From NCBI RefSeq assembly GCF_017591425.1, contig NW_024466413.1, positions 2,940,001 through 3,004,000 on the forward strand: DNA of 64,000 bases, given 5' to 3'. The translations under genes were made by a program, and so were the position numbers. This document shows, piece by piece, positions 32,598 to 42,699 of this stretch (its first letter is position 1; each line of letters starts with the position of its first letter). The notes below the pieces were generated by a model that made no database searches, was not told the DNA's origin, and saw only the letters and a list, made by a program, of their open reading frames with translations. This stretch comes from Ochotona curzoniae (taxonomy: Eukaryota; Chordata; Mammalia; Lagomorpha; Ochotonidae).

Positions 32598-32672
32598 AAG
32601 GCGTCTTTGAAACTTTGTGGGAAATCTATCTTTTAAATTCAATTTTCCATGAACTTTCTGAGGTGCCCTCAC
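32598..32672. mobile_element. Short mariner-like MITE
   Basis: The right end ATTTTCCATGAACTTTCTGA then GGTGCCCTC is the imperfect reverse complement of the left end GGCGTCTTTGAAACTTTG then TGGGAAAT. The terminal inverted repeats are about 28 bp with a short spacer. These ends resemble a mammalian mariner-derived MITE with the TTCATGGAAAAT motif. The family name is uncertain. Confidence 0.5.
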
Positions 32673-32679
32673 ATGTGCT

Positions 32680-33270
32680 ACTCTTCATATAGCCAGCATC
32701 TCTTAAGGAAGCTCCCCCCACCAAAAAAAAAAAAAGTGAGACACACCCACATACACATGAATGTATTCTACAAAATAGCTACTGTCTTCAGAAGGAGTAA
32801 CCGCTGTCCAGATTATCAGGGTGCTTACATTACACCAGCAGTTTCTCCAAGCCAGATCTGGGGTACTCTTTAGGAACGACTACACCATACTTCCCACCTT
32901 CCTACTTTTGAAGTTTCCTCTCAGTTCCCAAGATGCAGTCCGTGCCATTCGTGATGGACAGTTTATGTTTGGTGACACGTGAAGTAATGCCCCTTCTCAT
33001 AGTGGTTCTAGCAACAGGAACTGAATGGATCATATAAAAGTTAAATATTCACAAGGAAGAGGCTGTGGAAATAGTTGACGGAAGAAAGAAAGGAAGGTGT
33101 ATTCTGTGCTGCATACTCAAACCGACTGGAAGAGAACACAATTCAAAATCTCTCTAAGTACTTCTAAAATGGATTTCAGGTGGCAAGGAACCACTGAACT
33201 CACAGTCTGGCTAGATTCTCAAAACAGCCAATACCTTACAATTTAAACTTGAATGCTCCTTACTTATTCC
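32680..33270. other. Unassigned sequence
   Basis: About 600 bases of unique DNA with a short A-run at 32724-32735. No gene signature. Confidence 0.4.
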
Positions 33271-33290
33271 GATTTCTTTCAAATTCTTTT

Positions 33291-33624
33291 TTTTTTAAAG
33301 ATTTATTTTTATTATTTTTTTATTGGAAAGGCGGATATACAGAGAGGAGAGACAGAGAGGAAGATCTTCCGTCCGATGTTTCACTCCCCAAGTGAGTGCA
33401 ATGGCCGATACTATGCCGATCCGAAGCCAGGATCCAGGAGCCTCTTCCGGGTCTCCCACGTGGGTGCAGGGTCCCAAAGCTTTGGGCTGTCCTCGGCTGC
33501 TCTCCTGGGCCACAAGCAGAGAGCTGGAAGGGAAGTGGGGCTGCTGGGATTAGAACCAATGCCCATATGGGATCCCGGGTGCGCAAGGCGAGGACCTTAA
33601 CCACTGCACCACCACGCGGGGCCC
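33291..33624 (-). mobile_element. Young full-length C-repeat SINE, minus strand
   Basis: The 16-bp duplication TCTTTCAAATTCTTTT lies at 33275-33290 and 33625-33640 with no mismatch. The minus strand reads a complete element from GGGCCCCGCGTGGTGGTGCA to the A-rich tail. Short frames on both strands are SINE-derived. Confidence 0.97.
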
Positions 33625-33639
33625 TCTTTCAAATTCTTT

Positions 33640-34915
33640 TCCCCGAATGAGAACAAGGAGACACACCATGGAAGAAACTTTGTATTTTTGGTTGTTTCCA
33701 TTTCAAGCCAATTTCTGAAATGGATTCTTTCATAAAGACCTCTCACTCTTATGGCTCCTGTCACATGGATGAATCAACAAGTGGTGCAGCAGATTCCTGT
33801 GTAAGCGAGGGAGAGGTTTTGTCCGGATCTTTCAGCATTTAGCCCTGCCGGATCACCGGAGTTTGCTCTCCAGAGTTTTTTGCCATTTCATCCTGGCCAC
33901 ATACACTGCCCCTATTTCAGGCGTATTGCCTTTATAACTCCCAAGGAAATGTCATGTGCCTGGAAAGCAAGCTAGCTTGTTTAAATGCAGTAGATGGTCA
34001 GGACAGAAGCACAAAACTTGAAGATGACAAGAGGATGAGTGACTCAGAAACTGGTCACAGAAGGCTGCTTTCTTGTATCGGCACTTTCACACACGATGGA
34101 TCAGAAGATAAAGCAAATGGAGCTAAGGGAACCTGCTAGGGCCAGTTGTCTTCCAATTTGTATTCGATCAAGCTATGGCACACACAGCATCTCATTGTAA
34201 CATGAGCTTTCCTATCTTGACAAAGGTTTCTGGATCTACATCAATGAACACCCTCCCCATTTTAATCAATAGGCTTATCTGAATAGCTTCTAGTCATCCA
34301 GACCCGTAACACCAATCAGTAATATGCATCTTACAAATTAATTCAGAAACAAGAAAGCCTACATTCCATAGTAAATACTTATTTAATACATCATGTCTTG
34401 GTCTTATTTCTTTTCTCATTAAAATGAATAACTTCCTATGCTTCTCCAACTCAGTGTCTCTCTTAGGAAGATAGGCTTGCATTCACTTGCACGGTTGAAC
34501 TTAGTGCTGGGAACATGGTCGGCCACAGAATATTTCACCCCAACAATCCTTACTTTCCTTCTCTGCCCGCTGGAGGTGATGACTCTTTCTTTACAGAGAC
34601 TTTTGTTACTGAAAATATCCTATGAAGTCTGTTAACATTACATTTAGCACAAAGAGTTCGACACTCAATCTTATCTGAGGCTGAGCCAAATTTTTGGTAA
34701 TAAAAACACCTTCAGGCTCAGGATTGCTGGAATTTTGTGTTTTGCTTCTAAGCCCATCATTTTCAATTTGCTCTTGCCCATCCTCAAATCTGGAAATGTA
34801 AAGAACTCAGCTCAAAAGTTTTAGTTCTTATTCAACAACAAACCAATGGTGGTCCCCCACATTATAAACACAAACACACTCACCTATTGCACAGATATTT
34901 GCTTAGCTTCTTTCA
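33640..34915. other. Unassigned unique sequence
   Basis: About 1.3 kb with no repeat I recognise and only frames of at most 65 codons. Confidence 0.4.
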
Positions 34916-34919
34916 TGTG

Positions 34920-34977
34920 CTATATATATATATACACACACATATATATATATACACACATATGGGCATATATATAA
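34920..34977. repeat. Compound AT/AC microsatellite
   Basis: Alternating blocks of TA and CA repeats (TATATATATACACACACATA and similar). Confidence 0.93.
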
Positions 34978-35164
34978 AAACATGAAAAAAAATACATATG
35001 ATAAGTATGCCATTGCCAGGTGGCAAGCAGAGAAGATGAGACACACAGATCTCTGGGAAGTTAGGAAAGAAATACGTAATAATATCCACAATTCATTGGT
35101 CATTTCCTATGTACCTAATACTTATATTTGGCATTTCTGTTTCAGACCTTCCAGGACCATTGTT

Positions 35165-35280
35165 GTGGTACAATAGGCTAAGCTAGCACTCAGAACATTA
35201 CTGTGTCATATGAGCAATGCATTTCTGATCTAGCTCCCTGCTAAGGCACCTGGGAAGACTGCAGAAAATGGCCCACTTGC
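35165..35280 (+). mobile_element. C-repeat SINE head/body fragment, old
   Basis: TGATCTAGCTCCCTGCTAAG then GCACCTGGGAAGACTGCAGA and AAATGGCCCACTTGCAC match the C SINE centre. The 3' half and tail are gone. Confidence 0.6.
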
Positions 35281-35444
35281 ACTTTGGCTATAATCCCCTC
35301 TTTCCTTAATAGCTCCCAAGAGTAGAAGTGCCCAGGACAAATTCCACCATTTAAGTCCTTCTCTCTTCATTGCCTTGAAGAATGCCCTCCACCTTTCTTA
35401 GTGCACTGAGTCAGATCAGCTGCTCCTTCTGTGGCCCCAAGGTC

Positions 35445-35494
35445 TGTATCAACAGCTGGCAATGCAGTATCAGATAACATTAGCTGTTGATACA
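35445..35494. other. Perfect 13-bp inverted repeat forming a 50-nt hairpin
   Basis: TGTATCAACAGCT at 35445-35457 is the exact reverse complement of AGCTGTTGATACA at 35482-35494, separated by 24 bases. The loop can add a few G-T pairs. A transcript of either strand could fold into a short hairpin, but it is shorter than a usual animal pre-miRNA stem. It may instead be a remnant of a palindromic DNA transposon. Confidence 0.9.
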
Positions 35495-35914
35495 AGAAGC
35501 AAGATGCCTTTGCCAGCCTGCTTGATGCTCAGCCTGGCAATGTGGGCAGGGATCAGCCCGTGAGAGTTCTCATCAGATAAGATGCAGCGAGGGCATGGCC
35601 TGGTTTCCTCACGCTTCATTAACTGCACTCTATTTTTGCATTCTGTCTTATTTCCACTCAGTGTCAGAATGGGATGTCACCCTAGGGTCACAGACATTTG
35701 TGTCAGCAGCAGCCAGAGCTCATACTGAATGTGTTAGTGCACTGAACACTTTATTTCAGGGTCTCTTGACAAAAATATAGCCTCCTAGATTTCCTAATGA
35801 GAAGGAAGTAAGCATGGCTGTTTTTCTCTGGACATGGCTGTCCAGACAAGAACCCTGTTGCTTGAATTTCCTCCTTTCTCCCCTTCCTTGTTTTCATGCT
35901 TTTTACTTGTTGTT

Positions 35915-36200
35915 ACTTAATGAATGTTAACTCTATTCTATGTGCTCTGCCAGGTTCTAGAGACAAAAAATAAAGACAATATACATTTTTGTCTTGAGAT
36001 CCTGGGTTGCTACTGGGGAACACAGGTGCAGCAAAAAAGATTGACTCACACCTTGTAAGTCAAACAAAAGAGTTGTACCACCATGTTACACAGAAGCTTA
36101 GGTAATTAAGGTCTCAGTGCTCACTGGAGAGGCCAAGAAAGATGGAGGACAGGACATTCCTAGTCAGAGTGGTGCAGATGCAGGGAGGAAAATGCTCACA
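35915..36200. repeat. L2-like ancient repeat
   Basis: ATGTGCTCTGCCAGGTTCTA then GAGACAAAAAATAAAGACAA and later GACATTCCTAGTCAGAGTGG match the same ancient L2-type unit as 22855-23140. The middle part is poorly preserved. Confidence 0.5.
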
Positions 36201-36204
36201 GGTG

Positions 36205-37995
36205 GTTCTGTGCAGCAGGTGGATACGTCTGAGCACCAGCCTTGGCCTGGGAGGCTTGCACGAACCACCAGGTGTGCACTGGGGAGAAGCAATGCTGATG
36301 TTAGTGTGAAAGGTAGGTAGGACTGCGTGACATAGGGCAGATAGTGGAACAGGTGTGAACTTACGACAATGGACGGATCAAGCATAATTGTTTCCCTTAG
36401 AACCCTTAGAGTCTGATAGACAATCATGCTCTTCATTATAACTTACTAAATAAATAATGAGTATTGGTCATTCAATTTTATGCCACCAAACAACAGAATG
36501 GAAAACATACATATGATAAAACTGAAAATGTCTGTAGATCACTTTTTTCTGAAATGTACAGTTAAGTGTAACTTAATTAAATGCATGCTTCCTTCTCTGT
36601 CTCTCAGCACCTGCCTGCAAGTCCCTAAGCATATGCTTAGCTCGGACGGTTACAAGAAGATGCTCATGCAGGACATTTCATCGAGAACCACGCTTGAGTG
36701 TCACAGCCACTGCTTCATCCTTGCAAGTTCAGGCATCCAGGACACACAGGCATAGAGAGCGACATCTGACGGCATGTGGGACAGCATCTGACGGCTGGCA
36801 GAGCAGAATGCCTGCCTCGGAGTCTAGCATAACAGCTTTCCTCTCACTGGAAAGAGCCATATGATGTCTGTGCAGCATGTGAGTGAGCCGGCCTGGCTCC
36901 AAGCATGCCACAGGGTCAGCCCTTGCACTCTATTGTAAGTGCTAGATCACTCTCTTTGAATAATTCCTTTGCTTTATGGAGTTTTTATAAAAGCAGGCAG
37001 GCGAGGTAGAGCTTGCCGAAGGAGACTCAAGAGGGCACAGTGGAAAGCAGATGGGAGAACAAGGTCATGGTGAAGGAGAGGATGATGCAGGCACTCTCCC
37101 TGGGTGGGAATGATTCTCACTCTTAGTGCAGGCCGTGTTAGACAAGGTCATTGGCAAACATATCATGATCAATCAAGACACAGGTTACTCATTCTTTGCA
37201 ACTGCCTACGAATTCCCCTGATAGAGATAACAGGGCTCTGAGCCAGAAACCTGGCTTCCTGTAGTGCTGCATTGTCTGTATCTGGCTCCTGTGACATGAC
37301 CTATGATAAACCAAACCTCTCTCTCTCCTTCTTACTGTTAAGCCCACCCTCCCCTTACCCTATGCCATACTCTACCCAGGCTGCAGAAAGCTCATAACAC
37401 AACAGCACAACTAGAATCCTTTCTCAAATTTCTACGGTGGGGGAAAAGGGTATCTTTCCTATAAACAGATCAGGATTTTTGGTCACATGCTCTGTGACAT
37501 GGAAACTCGAGCACCTCTTAGCACAAAACTTAAAATTATGTAATGAGGTAACATTCGCAATGAAAAGCATAACCAGCAAGTCCTTCCTTTCTGAACTAGG
37601 AATCCCTGTTTCATTCTTCACCTCCCCTCACTCTTAAGTCTGCCCTCTGTTGAGGTACACTGAGTTTCTCTAAATGAGCCATGCCCTTTTCTGCCATCAT
37701 GGTTGTGTGACTTCCTTTTTTCCATTGGAAACCATTTATTCTTTTGATCATTGAAATTAGCTGCTCCAGAAAGCCTCTTCCTTACCTTTGGTAGACTCAG
37801 CCTGCTGCCTTGCCAGTTCCTGGTTTCCTCTGCTGAAGACTGTAAGTAATGCTTTTGTACTTATGCTCCAGCCACTACAACGTGTTTCAAGTTATTCCTT
37901 GATTGCTATATCAGCAGTGGTAATGCAGGAATAATTTCAGGAATAACTTTTCATGCACTGAAAAAGTCCCATACTTTCAATTTCATAACATTAAG
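36205..37995. other. Unassigned unique sequence
   Basis: About 1.8 kb. A small direct repeat, CATCTGACGGC, occurs twice (36760s and 36780s). I see no other structure and no gene. Confidence 0.4.
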
Positions 37996-38005
37996 AGATC
38001 AAACA

Positions 38006-38295
38006 GGTGAGCATTGTGGTGCAGCAAGTTAAGCCAACACTTGGGGAACCTTTGCTCATATGTCCAACTTGAGACTGGTTTATTTCTGGTCTGACTTCCT
38101 GCTCATGCATCCTGAGTGATGGCAGAAGATGGATCAAGTGCTTGGATTCCTGTCATCCGTGTGGGAGACCTGGATGGAATTCTGAGTTCCTAGCTTTCAA
38201 CTGGATCAGCATTGTAGTCATTTGTAGAATGAACCAGTCTCTCTTTCCCTGTCATTCTGACTTTTTAAACAAGTAAAATATATAAACAAAGTTTG
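38006..38295 (+). mobile_element. Old C-repeat SINE
   Basis: The head reads GTGAGCATTGTGGTGCAGCA then AGTTAAGCC, the body GTGTGGGAGACCTGGATGGA then ATTCTGAG, and the tail CTGACTTTTTAAACAAGTAA. All parts are in order but strongly diverged. Confidence 0.82.
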
Positions 38296-38299
38296 ATTA

Positions 38300-39650
38300 G
38301 AAAAAGACAACTTGTAGAGAAAATAGGATTTGTTTACCAAAGTCTGTGTTCCTCAGTTCTGGCACAGAGTAGGGCATCTATGGCAATGGAGAGCCAGTGC
38401 AGATGCTGTGTAAGCTCAGGTGCCTGTTCGCAGCCCCCACAGACAGATGATGTCAGAGACCCTGTGCTCTGAGCAGAACAAAAGCCCCAGTGATGCATGA
38501 CTTGAGCCAAAGAGCTGCTGCAAGTGAGCCGGCATGCTTCCCGCTTTTATATTCAAGTGACTGGAAAAGCAGAACCTTGAGGGTTTTGTCTCTTGCTCTA
38601 CTGTCATTGTTACTATACCACAGTTTATCTTATCACTACAAATGCTACAGGTCAAATAAGCATTTCTTAAATGAATTCTAAAATTAGAATGTGAAAAACT
38701 GCCATGATAATGACAAATGAACAAATAGATACAATGAATATTGTGTCTCATACGGCATCTACGTCATCACTCATAGCTCTAGGTGATGTGACCTCCAAGT
38801 GCAGGGAGGATTCTGAGCTTCAAAGAATTTAAGAGTGTTGCCTGCACCAATACAATCACAACCTGCACAGTGGGACAGACCGCATTCCCCATTTGGCCTT
38901 CAATGTGAAGTCCACATTGATTTGTGTGTTTGTCACACAGAGGAAGCTTCCAGAAGTGATTTCTTTGTGTCATCAGGAGCATTCTGCAAAGCTCCTGAGT
39001 GCACATGCAACCCAAGAGCAGAGTTTCCAGTGTAAGATGTTCTGGTATTGAAGACGGAGCTTGACTGGGAATTACAAACAAGGCTTGCATTGGCCCTTAG
39101 GCCTCATAGACCCTCCTTCAGATTCGCAGCATCCAGGCCTTGATGGCAACCTGTCAAGCAGGGCAGGGGCAGGTGTCACAGGACTGTTGCCTTGGGTGGC
39201 GACCTCATGAACATGCAGCTCAGTAAAGAGGTTCCACCTGAGCTCAGCAGGCACCAAAATGGGTGAGGGCCCAGTGTGACTCAGGTATTCTGTGAGCTGT
39301 GGTTCTATGGGCAGAATGAAGTGCACTCAGTAATACCAGCGTCAACACCGGATGCCTGTCGGGTTTCCACTTGGCTCCCACATGGCACCAGTTGGAAGCA
39401 ACACACAATCAATGCACAAATATTTGTCCTTTCGTCAGCTGACCACAGACTCTGCTAGATCCTTAGCTCCCAGGAAGAACATTCTTTAAAACAAGATGTA
39501 ATGAAGCTTTAAAACTAAAAGCAAATAGATATAAATCATTGCAATCCACATGGGAAACAGCATCTGGGAGCTCAGTAGTTTAAAACGGAAGTTTGGAATC
39601 AGCCTGCCTTGCTCAGTCTCCAGACACAACACAGATTGTCGGTTTTACCC
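38300..39650. other. Unassigned unique sequence
   Basis: About 1.35 kb. A phrase TTCTGGCACAGAGTAGGGCA near 38356 hints at an L2/MIR tail. No gene is supported; frames of up to 111 codons have no family resemblance. Confidence 0.4.
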
Positions 39651-39654
39651 AAAC

Positions 39655-39790
39655 ATTCTCAGTTGCCTCCTTGGCAAAATACACATAAATACCTACATTT
39701 ATAATGCTGCCATGAGGATTAATTTAGATAATTCAAGTAAGTCACAGAAGAAAGACAAATACGCGACAAGCCCTCAGAAAGCACTGCCTG
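39655..39790 (+). repeat. MIR-like fragment
   Basis: CTACATTTATAATGCTGCCA then TGAGGATTAATTTAGATAAT resembles the ancient phrase GTTGTGAGGATTAAATGAGATAATGC. Diverged. Confidence 0.5.
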
Positions 39791-40037
39791 TTGATTAGAC
39801 TGCTTGTTACTATGAGCAAGTCCACAGCAGTGTTGTAACAAGTAGAAAACCTGGCTTAAGCAGTAAGGAAGGTCGTCTTAAGAGAAGAAGTTTAGATTTC
39901 CATGTGAAGGCAGGACAAGGCGAGCAGGAGAAGAGAACTAGGATCATGTCTAGAGCATTTCTAAACAAAACAACCCCAGGAGCAAAAATTTTAGACAAAA
40001 AACTAATTGGTGCAAATTAAAGTATGTGGCTTCTTCT

Positions 40038-40200
40038 AAATGTTCATTAAAAAAGAATTAAAAGGAAAACTTTTTTGGTGTGAAACAATTTTTAAAATTC
40101 ATGCATAACTTTTTTACAATGCGTATTTTCCACAATTTTTAAGAACCTCTTATATGCATGAATTTGAAATTTTGAAACCAAAATAAGCTTTTCGTTTACT
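40038..40200. mobile_element. Long imperfect palindrome, mariner-like MITE remnant
   Basis: Left arm 40065-40108 and right arm 40150-40193 are imperfect reverse complements over about 44 bases. They include AAATTCATGCATAA against TTATATGCATGAATTT, and GAAAACTTTTTTGGT against ACCAAAATAAGCTTTTC. The 41-base centre contains GCGTATTTTCCACAATTTTT. Words and order resemble a mammalian mariner-derived MITE, of which a shorter relative lies at 32598-32672. Confidence 0.6.
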
Positions 40201-40633
40201 TTTTTCTATTTTTGCAAGCGACCTTAGCTACTTTTCTTGTTTTCCCTTGTGCTGCCTCCTTGTTCTCTAAACGCTTAATACCCTACACTCAGCAACTAGC
40301 AGAATCTCTCTCAAGCATAACCAGATTGTGTCAGCCCTGCTGGAGATTATCTAATTGCTTTTCTTTTGGCTTAGGGAAAAAATCCTAAAAATGTAACATG
40401 ATGTACACAATCCTTCATAAGCTACAGTTTCCTTTGAAAAATCATTCATGTTTAAATTCAAATATCTACTTCTCAGGAAAACTTCTGAGAAATTTGAGTA
40501 AAGCAGAATTGTCTGTTCCTCCCCACAGAACAAAAGTCATTGATCGTTGTAGGTCATTTCTGGTGTAAGAATAAGAGTTTATTGTTCCTGAATCTATCCT
40601 CCATACTCACCTGTCCCTATATTTGTCACTCCA

Positions 40634-40646
40634 CCCCCCCCCCCCC
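40634..40646. repeat. C homopolymer
   Basis: Thirteen C in a row, preceded by CCA. Prone to slippage and to sequencing error. Confidence 0.95.
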
Positions 40647-40659
40647 AGAATATAAAATA

Positions 40660-41595
40660 GGTGGGAATTCTACTGTTTTAACATCTTCAGTGGAGGGGAG
40701 AATTTACAGCACAAACTAAAAGGAAACATTTGGTCTGGTTATCAACTAAGTCAGTGTTTCTTCCAGGTAGCATTGATGCTCCTATGTCCATGTAAGCCCA
40801 GCAGCACTGTTATTTTGGACCTGTGTGCCACAAGAATGCTGGAAGATGAACTAATGATAAACTCAAATCCCAGACTTCCTTGGGACTAAAAATCACTTGG
40901 TTACTATTACTCCTGCTCATCATCACCATCATCAATTTGATCAGAACTCCAATAGCATCCTATCCCTCAACTGCTTCCATCAAGCACATTCCACTTACCA
41001 GACTCTCTGCTACATTTTTATCCAGTCTAAGTAGGACAGCTGGTTAACACTGTCTTCTTTTCCTTTACATTCTGACTCATCACTCAGAAGGTATAAGTGA
41101 GTTTTTAAATCATAATTAATATATGGCGGTGCATTACAAGTTCATTTGGCTCCAAATGCAATGCCTTCCACAAAGCAATCCTGTATCTCCCATGTTGCAA
41201 GTCCTCTTGGCTCATAAGTCCTGGTTGCATCTACAGGATACCATCTTATCACCACCCTCTGCATTTTTAGCTCACTTCATTCCTCTCTTTCTCATTGAAA
41301 GGATCATTGCTAGGAATTGACTTATGATTACTCTGGTCTTGACCACCCTGTGTGGTGTTCTCAACACAATCTCTTATGGCAAAGTCCTAAAACAAGCCCA
41401 CTTCAACTCTCCAAGTGGAGAAAGACAAGAATATGTAGAATTGGATGATTGAGATCGGGATATTAAAACAAACTCACTGGAGAGATTTTTCCATCCACAG
41501 TTGATCTTTTGTTGTCTACAGTAACTATTTACTGTCTTAACTTTAGTGCAAAAATATTTTAAGCCCAAACATTATGGACACCCCTCAGAATGAGC
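40660..41595. other. Unassigned unique sequence
   Basis: Nearly 950 bases with no repeat I can name and no frame above 65 codons. Confidence 0.4.
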
Positions 41596-41599
41596 AACT

Positions 41600-42140
41600 G
41601 ACAGTACTCTGCAAGTCCATTTTTTTTAACAGAGAAATGATTATATTAATTTACAACCGCACGCTCATTCATTTTATTCTTTACATAAATCAAGAACTTT
41701 CCTCCAAATGAGTGTGATGAGATTCTGCTTTTTGCTCAAATCTTGTTAACCACATTAGAGTTCAGTTCATTAAAGCATATTTTGGAACCACTCTAATAAT
41801 AATCCAAAGATCCACAGATATTCGTTGAATCTTTGATATCTCAAGGAAAAAAAAGTCAAAAAAACACGCCTCCCATTTTTCTCCCTTGTCAGAGAAATTG
41901 GTATTTTGTTGATCTTATTTGTGAAATATCTGGCAATTGAAGCCGTTAGAAAGAGAACACTTATTTGTCATTACATTCTCAGGATGCTTAGACGTGCTCT
42001 GTCAAAGATGATTTTTCAGACATAATGCATGCCTCCATGTGAGGACTGTGATTTCTGCTAATTACTGTGTGGCAGTCTGGATCTCTCCAGAAGGCCTCAT
42101 AATTCCCGGGGCTTATTTAAGGCACGGGAAACAAAGCTGT
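41600..42140. other. Unique block; candidate conserved non-coding element
   Basis: No repeat seen. Contains CTGCTAATTACTG (TAATTA at 42059-42064), CATAATTCCCGGGGCTTATT near 42099 and CTAATAATAATCC near 41793. Composition and word use resemble conserved non-coding DNA. This is inference without an alignment. Confidence 0.22.
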
Positions 42141-42430
42141 GCTACAGGAAGTGGGATGTGAGCTTCGCATTTCCTCGGCTGGACGTCTTGCCCCAAATGT
42201 TTAATCTGCTTTTCTCAGTCACTGCCAAGTGTCTTTCTCTGTAGTCAAGCTTCTTTTTCAATGCCTATACAATCCGTCTTTTACCTTCATTTTCAAAATT
42301 TAAAATTCTCTTCGAAGAATCATGTTGTAGCTAAACACCTCCAGAATGGACACAAGGCACTTTCCAATCTCTATTTGTCCTATTCATATGAAAAGGTCTG
42401 TGTCTTACTACAGCAATATTGATGTATGGG

Positions 42431-42692
42431 TGGGGGAGAGAAGGAGGGAGGGAGGAAAGATGGGAGGAAGGGAAGGAAAGGGAAGGGGAGCGGAGGGGAG
42501 GGGAGGGGAGGGGAGGGGAAGGGAGGGGAGGGGAGGGGAGGGAGGGGGAGGGGAGGGGAGGGAAGGGAAGGGAAGGGAAGGGAAGGGAAGGGAAGGGAAG
42601 GGAAGGGAAGGGAAGGGAAGGGAAGGGAAGGGAAGGGAAGGGAAGGGAAGGGAAGGGAAGGGAAGGGAGGGGAAGGGAGGGGAAGGGAAGGG
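42431..42692. repeat. Pure purine pentanucleotide microsatellite (GGGGA/GGGAA)n
   Basis: About 260 bases nearly all purine on the plus strand. The first half is GGGGA-rich; the second half (from about 42560) is an almost perfect GGGAA array of over 20 units. The pyrimidine complement gives proline/serine-rich frames up to 125 codons long that are not genes. Each unit supplies a GGG run, so quadruplex or triplex structures are possible. Confidence 0.97.
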
Positions 42693-42699
42693 ACATACC

